64,000 nucleotides of DNA from Pyrus communis (lineage: Eukaryota; Streptophyta; Magnoliopsida; Rosales; Rosaceae). Shown piece by piece: positions 52,013-61,471 of the stretch. Both the position numbers and the translations under genes were made by a program. Below the pieces are notes generated by a model. That model was not told the origin of the DNA. It made no database searches and saw nothing but the letters and a program-made list of their open reading frames with translations. The stretch lies in assembly GCF_963583255.1 (NCBI RefSeq), contig NC_084806.1:19572317-19636316 (forward strand), in the 5' to 3' direction. The number at the start of each line of letters is the position of its first letter. The first letter of the stretch is position 1.

Positions 52013-54260
52013 AATGCCCCCACACCTGTCGGGCTGCTCACAGGAAAGGGCAGTAGGTGTAGAGATCTTCCTTTAGGAAACATAGGATTGTTTCCTATTT
52101 TGATGTGAATTCCCTCTTTAATTGGAAATTAGATCCTTCTAGGAAAAGGAAATAAATTTCTCCCAAAGTCTATTTAAGTCCACCTTAAGTCGATTATTAA
52201 ATCAACTTTGGAGAGCAATTTATTCTATCGCACAACAAAGAGAGAGCTTAGAGGATATTTGTTCCCCCTCCCCTAGCAATCTTCTACTCTTGCCGATGCA
52301 AAGGATCGTCGTTCATTGCTTACTCCATGAGATGTTCCCCCGCTCAATGTTCTCCGAATGTGGTACGTATGATGGTGGGATTCCTCAATGTAACCCAATT
52401 CTTTGACTTAGATCTAATCGTTAATGAATTTTGGTACTTCTTTGACATAGGCCACATCGAGGAAGTTAGGCAGCTGTGTTTTTATGCTAATCTGCTCTCG
52501 GCTGCTTTGTATTTATGCTAAGCTGCTCTCTAATTTTTTGATTGTCTCCCACTGGTTTTATAGATTCTGAGTTTAGCTCAACTCCTAAGACTTCTTTGGA
52601 CAAGAAGAAAGTGCATGTGTCTCAAGAGTAATCTTGTTTTTTTAACCCAAAAATCCATGTATCGCCTCCATATTTTTCTTGAATATTTTTGGCTCCACAA
52701 ATGCCCCCACACCTGTTTGGCTGCTCACAGGAAAGGGCAGTAGGTGTAGAGATCATCTTGCTTTAGGAAACATAGGATTGTTTCCTATTTTGATGTAAAT
52801 TCCCTCTTTAATTGGAAATTAGATCCTTCTAGGAAAAGGAAATAAATTTCTCCCAAAGTCTATTTAAGTCCACCTTAAGTGGATTATTAAATCAACTTTG
52901 GATTGCAATTTATTCTATCGCACAACATAGAGAGAGCTTAGAGGATATTTGTTCCCCCTCCCCTAGCAATCTTCTACTCTTGCCCATGCAAAGGATCGTC
53001 GTTCATTGCTTACTCCATGAGATGTTCCCCCGCTCAATGTTCTCCGAATGTGGTACGTATGATGGTGGGATTCCTCAATGTAACCCAATTCTTTGACTTA
53101 GATCTAATCGTTATCGAATTTTGGTACTTCTTTGACATAGGCCACATCGAGGAAGTTGGGCAGCTGCGTTTTCGCCATAGGCTCTTCAATCATTCAAGCA
53201 AGGGAGATCATGACTGGGCCAAGGTGACTTTGGAGATAAGTGGAGAATGAGAGTTTGATTCTTCCCCCGAGCTGTGTGTTCCAACGATCTTCATATCCGG
53301 TAAGTAGGTTGCTTAATCTCTCTGCTAATTTGTATTTATGCTAAGCTGCTCTCTAATTTTTTGATTGTCTCCCACTGGTTTTATAGATTCTGAGTTTAGC
53401 TCAACTCCTAAGACTTCTGTGGACAAGAAGAAAGTGCATGTGTCTCAAGGGTAATCTTGTTTTTTTAACCCAAAAATCCATGTATCGCCTCCATATTTTT
53501 CTTGAATATTTTTGGCTCCACAAATGCCCCCACACCTGTTGGGCTGCTCACAGGAAAGGGCAGTAGGTGTAGAGATCATCTTGCTTTGGGAAACATAGGA
53601 TTGTTTCCTATTTTGATGTAAATTCCCTCTTTAATTGGAAATTAGATCCTTCTAGGAAAAGGAAATAAATTTCTCCCAAAGTCTATTTAAGTCCACCTTA
53701 AGTGGATTATTAAATCAACTTTGGATTGCAATTTATTCTATCGCACAAGAGAGAGAAAGCTTGGAGGATATTTGTTCCCTCTCCCCTAATCTTCTTCTCT
53801 TGCCCATGCAAAGGATTGTCGTTCATTGCTTACTCCATGAGATGTTCCCCCGCTCAATGTTCTCCGAATGTGGTCCGTATGATGGTGGGATTCCTCAATG
53901 TAACCTAATTCTTTGACTTAGATCTAATCGTTAACAAATTTTGGTACTTCTTTGACATAGGCCACATCGAGGAAGTTGGGTAGCTGCGATCTCGCCATAG
54001 GCTCTTTAATCATTCAAGCAAGGGAGATCATGACTGGGCCAATGAGACTTTGGAGATAAGTAGAGAATGAGAGTCTGATTTTTCCCCCGAGCTGAGTGTT
54101 CTAACGATCTTCATATCCAGTAAGTAGGTTGCTTAATCTCTCGACCACTTTGTATTTGTGCTAAGCTGCTCTCTAATTTTTTTATTTTCTTCTGCTAGTT
54201 TTGTAGATTCGGAGTTTGGCTCAGCTCCTAAGACTTCTCTGGACATGAAGAAAGTACATG
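51930..54260 (+). repeat. Tandem triplication of LTR end plus antisense-ORF start
   Basis: Units start at 51930, 52617 and 53440 at the sequence GTGTCTC[GA]AGGGTAATC. Periods are 687 and 823 bp; the first unit lacks about 136 bp found in the others. Each contains the LTR tail and the frame beginning MRCSPAQCSPNVVRMM. Confidence 0.9.
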
Positions 54261-54860
54261 TCGCTCTGGGTATCCATTCCGAGTACCGTGAGTGGCGTTA
54301 GCTGCTTAGTCCCCTTCGTCGAGAAAAAGGTGGGTAGCCCGCAAGAGATGACATAAAGCGGATCAAGGTAGAGGCATCAGCTCATTTGATTGCTGATAGG
54401 TTGCTCAGCGTAGAAGTTCCTTCGTGCCTCTAGTCCCGAAATTTGTGTCAAAAAGTTCGTATGGGGCTAAGTTTGGTTCACCTTTAGAGAGGCTTGCTAC
54501 TATGAAGAGTGACAATGTGCCTTTGCCTGCTAAAGTGGCACCAAAGCCTATTTCCTCTGCTGCTGAAATTGATTTGTTTGCTGAGTAGACGGAGACTGCT
54601 AATGAGGGCAGTTGTGAGAAATCCACCAAGTCTGTTTCTAGGGAAGTTGCTGAAGTTTGTGCGCTCTTGAGACTAGATTTGCTCAAGGACGTGAATGTGT
54701 GTGCCAAATTTTTTGAGGACGTTAAAGAGATTGTTGGCCAAAGTTCCTTTGCGAAGCATACAACTGAGTATAGGAGGACTACTCTACTGGTTATGATGCA
54801 AAAAACCGACGATTCTAGCTGCCGAGTCTATGTTCCTTGCTTTGGCTTTCTCTAACTCCG
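52327..54860 (+). pseudogene. Extra antisense ORF (aORF) of Tat element 2
   Basis: Tat-lineage elements can carry an extra gene on the opposite strand between integrase and 3' LTR; its function is unknown. Here the start (MRCSPAQCSPNVVRMMVGFL, FFDLDL, EFWYFFDIGHIEEV) appears three times, at 52327, 53017 and 53837. In unit 2 it extends to SSKGDHDWAKVTLEISGEW and is followed by a GTAAGT intron (about 53299-53385). After unit 3 the body continues at 54290-54860 with LLKDVNVCAKFFEDVKEIVG and an ILAAESMF-like block that needs a frame change. Resembles the 'putative gypsy type transposon' proteins of plants. Broken by stops and frameshifts. Confidence 0.65.
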
Positions 54861-55351
54861 TAGGTTATGTAGCAAGTATCACAACACTTTAGGACTTGGT
54901 GTAGGTTATTCCATGCTTTGGTAAAATTGAAACTCGTCGATTGCGTAGCATGTCGGCAAGGGACGCAGCTTCGTATATGCACGCTAACTTGTTTAAAGTC
55001 TCACAAAAATGTGCGGTTATATAAGTTTAGTGTGGCTTACTGCTCATAGGCAGTCTTCTGGAAACCGTAGGCTACCTTAGTGTACTTGGTAGCAGCTTTA
55101 GGGTTCCAGGGCAGCCGTCTATATAGCGTACTATGTTATGTGCCCCCTCTGTCTCTAGGGCCCAGTTCCTCACAAATTAGGTCAAGAAACCCAAAATCCT
55201 TCAGTTAGCTAAGCCTTGAAAAATACCATTGTGGCTACTTCTAGGAATCCCAGCATAAGCCATTGTGCATCTAGTTATACTAGGGCAGCCAGGCTCATCC
55301 ACATCTAGATATTCAGAGTGTTGAGTTTATCCTCCCGTTTTGGTAAACGGA

Positions 55352-57189
55352 TGATAGAAGCATATTTATGCAACTTTGTTAGCCTATTTCCTTGCATTTA
55401 TTTAGTTAGTTTCTATTTATTATAGTGATTTAAGCTATTTTCGTGTGTTTGTAGGTCCAATTGACTAAAGTGGCAAGAAAGTGCAATTTGGAGCATTTTG
55501 GAGCAGTTTTGGGCTTGGAATGGATAGCACATGCATGGAGCAAGGTGGATGGACGAAATTGAAGTTCAAGAAAGGCTAAGAATCTGCTAAAGGGATGGAC
55601 GAAATTAATTCAAGACTTGGAAGAAAAGGAATTAGCTACAAAGAAGGAAACATGAGTCAAACTTCTTTATTTTGACTTAGTCAATCCTAATCTTTTCCTA
55701 CTTAAATTCCAGCTGTTGGGGGGTGGGGGGTTCCTAATTAATTTAGGACACTTAAATATAAGTTCTAGAAGCCCTAATCCCAGTCAAAAAGGGATGCCGG
55801 ACCTTTCCCTTCTTTCCCTTTCCTTACCGTGCAAAGAAGTCACTTTCCCTCTCTCCCTAAGTGCTGCCGTATATCCCTTACCCTTTTCCTCTTGGGATTC
55901 TGATTTGTTACCCTTTTCTTGGAGGATTTGGAGTCTTAAACCTTTCCCAATTTAATTCCCAGTCGTGCCCCTTCCTTTCTATACAAAAAAATAGCCTTGC
56001 TGCACCCTAAGAGACACCAGAAATCATCCATCTCTTACCACCATCCATCACCATAATTCATACCCAAACACCCGTGTGCCGTAGCTTAGCAAGGAAAAAA
56101 GAGAGGAGGAGCAGCCTTAGACGTTTTGGCCATTCAAGTTGGATTGTTGGACATTCTTAGGTGTAATCCATCTTTTGTTTTCAACGTTTAATTTAAGTTT
56201 TCAATCTTTTTTTAGCTAGAGGAGACTTTGAAACCATGATTATATTTGCAATATGAATTGATTACTTCCAGTTGTGATTTCATAAACCGTGAATGCAATT
56301 TACTTAACTGTTTGATTCAGAACTTATTCTTGTATGTTGTTTAAGGATGCATACTTAGTTTGCATGCATGAATTTGATGCTAGAATATAAGGGAGTTTCA
56401 CATAATCGTTATGAACTTATATTCACAAGTAGTGGAGGTTGCTGGTCACGATCGTGTTAAGTTAAATTCCTGGCATGAGTATCATGATGTCATAGTTACA
56501 TATGCCTTGTCAATGCTTATGATTTTCACAAAGCTTAATGATCTTTCATTGTATCTCTATTATGCTGTTCATGTAGAGAACTATTGAAGAATAATTTGGT
56601 TGCCAATGCGTTGTTCGTCCAATTCAATGACTTAAGGAAAATCTGAGGTTTAATTAATAATGTCAAGGTTAATCTGGGGCATTGAGGTTCATGGTTTATT
56701 GGAAAAGCAACTGGAAATCAATTTATATGCAAGTGTGTCATGTGTGGAGAAGGACCCTCTAGCTAGCCTATCACCCATTAATTCACCAAATTCGTATTCC
56801 TTTAGTTTGTTATTCAAATCTGTTTGTTTAAACTTTAAATTCATCAAAAACCCAATCCCCTTTACTTTGTTGTGTCAAATTAGCTAGAATCTGTCCAATT
56901 TGTGTTTTTAAGTGTTTTGAGTCAAACTTAAGTTAGAATTCGTCCAAATCACCCTTTAGTGTCTAGTTTGAGTCTATTTGATTGTTTTGTGCTATTTTGA
57001 GTCTTTTTAGTTTGTTTTGAGTTCTTTGAGTCTAGTTAAGTGTTTTTAAGCCTAGTTTTGTGTTTTTAAGTCAGTTTAGAGTAGATTAGCAATCCCTCAT
57101 GATCCCCGGCCTAGAACGATCCCTACTTACATTTTTACTACAATTGTCTATAAGAAGGTTTAATTTGAGTGCTAGTTTATATCACATCA
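55352..57189 (+). mobile_element. Long solo LTR (family S, copy D)
   Basis: Begins TGATAGAAGCATATTTATGC and ends ...TATATCACATCA, 1838 bp. It sits inside the Tat tandem repeat; flanks ACGGA (55347-55351) and GCAGA (57190-57194) fit a diverged duplication. A TATA-like TTAAATATAAG is at 55752-55762. Opposite orientation to copies A and B. Confidence 0.75.
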
Positions 57190-57240
57190 GCAGACCCATA
57201 TGGGTGTCGGAGAATTGGTTTACCTTCTCGCACTGGAAAG
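57190..57240. repeat. Tat tandem repeat remnant
   Basis: GCAGACCCATATGGGTGTCG and GGTTTACCTTCTCGCACTGG match the array at 20370-20845. Confidence 0.75.
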
Positions 57241-57760
57241 TATGGCTGGTCCCTCAAGGGTGCAATTCCTACGATGAGTCCCTAAGAAAGGCGCGGTCTT
57301 CTTTTGAAGTTCAGGAGTGATCAGTTGTTGTAGACATGTAGTTGAGCCAAGTTTTAAATTAAATTTGAATTCCTCATTAAAAAAACGAGTGAAACGAACG
57401 AAAACTTAGCTGTAAAGTAGAGACTACATAACAACAGGATAATCCTTGGCTTGCGAGGAAGGGCCTGTTAAGTTGCTAGAGTTATTTGGGCTTTAACTTA
57501 ACGAGAGGTCAAACATGGTACTTCGTCAGATTGTAGGCGTTCCACTGTTTTTCAATCTCTTTGTCGTTTATGGTGGCGAGAATGTAATTACCCTTGTCGC
57601 CTACTCTGCTGATCTTGTATGGACCTTCCCAGATGAGATCCATCTTTTTTTAGCCTTCTCTACGAGCATTGATGAAGGCTTTTCTTAAGACTAGATCTTT
57701 AAGTTGGAACTGCCCAATCTTGGCCCTTTTGTTGTAGCTGGAGAAGAGTTACTACTAGTA
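57241..57760 (-). other. Link between pol end and tandem repeats in Tat element 2
   Basis: Probably the decayed C-terminal end of integrase and adjacent untranslated sequence. No clear motif except patches near 57540-57740 that resemble the post-core integrase region on the minus strand. Confidence 0.4.
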
Positions 57761-60590
57761 GGCTGTGATACGGGTGATGATTTCCTCCTACTTCTCCTTT
57801 GCCAAATCTAATCTTGTGGCCATCTCCTCGTTGTTCTGTTTAATGTTTGGCAGTAGAGTACTGATACTTGGCAGGATGACATTAGGAGGAATGATTGCTT
57901 TTGAACCAAATGCCAAAGAGAAAAGTGTCTCACCAGTTGCTTGTCTTTTGGTGGTGCAATATGCCCATAGACATATGGGAAGTCCATTTGGCCATTTTCC
58001 CTTATTGTCGGAGAGGGATTTCTTGAGGCAGTCGAGGATCGTCTTGTTGGATGTTTCGACCAACCCATTACCTTGAGGATATCTTGGCATGGACATGTGC
58101 TGCTTGATGCCATACTTTTGGAAGAACTTCGCCAAATCTTTGCCCACGAATTGAGGGTCGTTATTGGTGACGATGGACTGAGGGATGCCAAATTGGCAAA
58201 TGATGTTCCTCTATATAAAGCATTCTATGTCCATCTAAGTCGTGGTTGTCATGGGCTCTGCTTCTACCCATTTGGTGAAGTAATCGATTACCACAATCAT
58301 CATGTTTCTGGCCCCAGTAACAGTTGACATTGGCTCTACCAAGTCGATTGCCCACTGCATGAACGAGCAGAGACTCGTCTGCATGTGTAGTTCGCTGGTA
58401 GGCAATGCTGGTACCGGCTTGTAGCTTTAGCAGTGGTTGCACTTTTGTACTAATTCCTTAGCATCTTGGTGCATGGTAGGCCAGTAGTAGCCTGTGTTAA
58501 GAGCTTTCCATGCTAAGGATCGGCCTCTATAATGATTTCCACAAACTTCTTCATGGACTGAGCTTAGAACCTTTAGGTCATCGGGAGGCGCAAGGCAGCA
58601 GAGATGTGGTCCGGTGTAGGGTATTTGAATGAGAATATCGTTCCACATGTACTAGCGTGCTGCCTTTATTTGGAGCTTTCTAGATTCCAATATTTTCGTG
58701 CGGAATGTGCCATTGACCAGGTAGTCTATAATAGAACTTTGACAATTGGGAGTTATACTAACCTATGACACTTCTGCGGTTGGCTCCACCTCTATGCTTA
58801 GCTTGTCTAAATACTCCACCAGAATAGAGCGTTTGAGTTGGTGGTCGAGGGCGGAGCCTAAGCCGGCTGACGTGTCCGTATGGGCGTTGTCTGCCCGCGA
58901 AACTTGAGTGAGAGTGTAAGTCTGAAATGCCTCAAGTTGCTTGCGTACCTTCTTTACGTATTGCGTCATCCTTAGATGTTTTGTTGTGTACTCCCCAGTT
59001 GTCTAGCTGATGATTAGTTGGGAATCGGAGTGAATATTGAGCTTTTTCATCGCCAAATTTTTTGCCATTCGGAGGCCTGCTAGCAGGGCCTCGTCCTTCA
59101 CTTCGTTGTTAGATACCTTGAAGTCTAGAGTGATTGCCTGTTCAAGCATCGAACCGTTTGGGGTGACAAGGACCACTCTTGCTCCCGAGTCTTTGTAGTT
59201 GGATGCGCCATCGACATGCAAATGCCAAAAGTCTCCAATGGGGGGAGCAAGTGCAGCTAAAGTGTGCTTGGCTGTTTTCGGGACATTATTGGGTCGCTCT
59301 ATTACGTCGCCTAGGCTAGGCGTGAATTCTAAGTCTGCCACAGCTTGGGCCATTATCGCCCTACAAGGTCAAAAAACTAAACCATATTGGCCAAGTTCCA
59401 ACGCCCACTTCATCACTCGTTAAGAAGCGTCCAAACCATGTAGGATTAATCATAGAGGATATTGAGTCATGACGATGACTATATGAGCTTAAAAGTATGG
59501 TCTTAACTTTTAAATCTTCAGGGTATCTAGTTTTCGCATCGAGAAAAGCTGTAAAAGTGTAGAATACCAGCAATTGGGCCGCCAGCTCTTCTCGTATGAG
59601 GGCAGAGCGCACTGCTAATTCTGAGACTGCCAAGTAGAGGTATAAGTCCTTCCCTGCTTCCGAATTGGATAGTAGGGGAGGTGATGTAAGATACTTCTTC
59701 AAGTCTTTGAAAGCTTTTTCACACTCATCATCTCATTTGTCTCATTGTGCCCTTTTGATGGCCTTGAAAAAGGGTTTGTATCTATCGGTGGACCTCGAAA
59801 TAATACGGTTGAGGGCGACTGCTCGTTCAGTCAAGCTTTAGATCTCCTTCAAGATGGTTGGAGATTTCATTTCTAGGATCACTCAAATTTGCCTGGGATG
59901 TGCTTCGATTCTTTGTTAGGTTACTAAATACCCTAAGAATCTGCCTGAAGATACTCTAAACGTGCATTTGGCAGGATTGAGCTTCTTCTTGTATTTTCTA
60001 AGGATGTTGAAAGTTTCCGCCAGACTGCCAATGTGGTCTGACAGTTGCTTGCCCTTCACTATGATGTTGTCAACGTTGATTTCCATGGTTACGCCAATTT
60101 GCTTCCTGAATATCATGTTTACTAACCTTTGGTAAGTGACTCCCACGTTTTTTAGACCAAAGGGCACCTTGTAGCAGTTGGTGCCTCGCTTGATCACGAA
60201 CGCAGGTTTCTCCTTGTCAGGCTCATACATGGCTATTTGGTTATAGCCAGAGTAGGCATCCAAGAAACTGAGCATCTGTTAACCAGAAGTTGAATTTAGT
60301 AATAGATCGATTCAGGGAAGTGGATAAGGATCATTTGGGCATGCTTTGTTGAGGTCGGTGTAGTTTACGCAAACCCTATATTTGCTTTTCTCTTTCTTCT
60401 TTACTACGCAAACCCTATGCTAAGTGCGCTATTTCTTCTATGAATCCGACCTCCAGTAGCTGGTCAATTTTCGCTTCGATGATCATCACTCGTTCTGGTG
60501 TAAAATGCCTTCTTTTTTGGATCACCGATTTGGCAACGGGGTCGACATGTAACTCAATCGACACCCAACAATGGCTTCACCAAGTAAGAA
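57760..60590 (-). pseudogene. Tat element 2 pol remnant (RT, RNase H, integrase)
   Basis: Read on the minus strand. RT starts near 60580 (HVDPVAKSVIQKRRHFTPER), continues with EAKIDQLLEVGFIEEI and LSFLDAYSGYNQIAMYEPDK, and has the catalytic box as NVDNIIVK where a DD pair is normal. The RT-linked RNase H is at 59702-59361. The second RNase H is at 59260-59003 (FWHLHVDGASN, DEALLAGLRMAKNLA, HSDSQLI). The integrase zinc region is at 58590-58427 (HEEVCGNHY, YYWPTMHQDA, CNHC). The integrase core is at 58400-57788 (FGIPQSIVTNNDPQF-like, PRYPQGNGLVETSNKTI). Several stops and frameshifts split it. The family normally makes one polyprotein for cDNA synthesis and insertion. Confidence 0.85.
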
Positions 60591-61335
60591 GCAAAAGGCG
60601 TCAACTTTCCACCCAACGACGCACTAGTAGTATCTGTCCAATTAGCTCATGCTATAATCGACTGAATGATGGTTGATAATGGAAGTGCAGTTAACCTACT
60701 TCAACTCTCAGTAATTTAAAAGATAGGCCTGGAAAGCACAATCATATGCCGAGTGGAGGTACTTACCGGATTCAATGGGCACACCTCGATTGCCATCGGC
60801 CATATCACACTTGATGTGAAAACATCACCACTTTTCTCAAAGTAGACGTTCATAATCGTAAGTGACCCATCTCTCTATAATAGGATTCTTGGGAGACCTT
60901 GGTTAATCAAGCTAGATGTCATCACTTTCGTCAAGTATCAAAAAATCCAATTCTGCATCCCGGGAAGAGGAATTGAAGAAATCAAGTCTGACCAGGCTGC
61001 ATCTCAACAATGTACTGTGCAAGTATTGAAATCAAAGAAGAAGACCTTTACCCCTGTAGAGGCTACCGAGGTCCAAAATGATGAAAAAGCTACCCAATAG
61101 CAATTACAACAAGAGATCAAAAAGATGGAGCCCAAGCAGACGAGATAGGATGAAAACCCGAAGAATGCCGAGGACATCATTCTTAATCCCCAGCAGCTGG
61201 AAAAGATAGCTAAAATTAGCTCACGTCTAAACCTAGTCAAGAAGGAAGAACTCACGACTTTCCTTAGAGAAAATTATGACGTCTTTGCATGGTCACATTC
61301 CGACATGCCCGACATCGATCCTGAGATAGGTTGCC
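60590..61335 (+). pseudogene. Inverted protease segment of Tat element 2
   Basis: On the + strand, opposite to the rest of pol. The retropepsin region reads VVSVQLAHAIID, a stop, MMVDNGSAVNLLQLS with the D-N-G-S active-site motif at about 60670-60690. Then LYNRILGRPWLIKLDVITFV, and the spacer LEKIAKISSRLNLVKKEELT, followed by DVFAWSHSDMPDIDPEI, which in intact elements lies immediately before RT. The order is right but the strand is wrong, which shows an in-place inversion of about 750 bp. Confidence 0.8.
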
Positions 61336-61471
61336 TAGTAGGGCCTGCTGGATCTTCTTCTTTTGGAGTTGTTGGTGGCCTGTAAGTGCTCGGATTCAGC
61401 AAACATGCCATTGATCAAAATCGTCTTAGTTGGCGGCTTTTCATCGGTGTTTGTGTTCCTTCTAGGTTGGG
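61335..61471 (-). pseudogene. gag-protease linker of Tat element 2
   Basis: Minus strand reads KTILINGMFAESEHLQATNN then SKRRRSSRPY, the Lys/Arg-rich stretch before the protease in this family. Its strand matches RT and not the neighbouring protease block. Confidence 0.5.

Larger units (their letters stand above)
51376..61471 (-). mobile_element. Tat-type Ty3/gypsy element 2, rearranged, right end missing
   Basis: Left (3') LTR at 51376-52012, then the antisense-ORF region on the + strand, tandem repeat remnants, integrase, RNase H and RT on the minus strand, and an inverted protease segment. It is cut by family-S solo LTRs at 55352-57189 and from 61472 on. The 5' LTR and gag lie beyond the window. 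It supplies the pol region missing from the element at 19089. Confidence 0.8.

Noticed and set aside
54405..54707. 100-codon minus-strand frame in Tat element 2
   Set aside because: It is the shadow of the + strand antisense-ORF body (LLKDVNVCAKFFEDV), which has recognisable family motifs.
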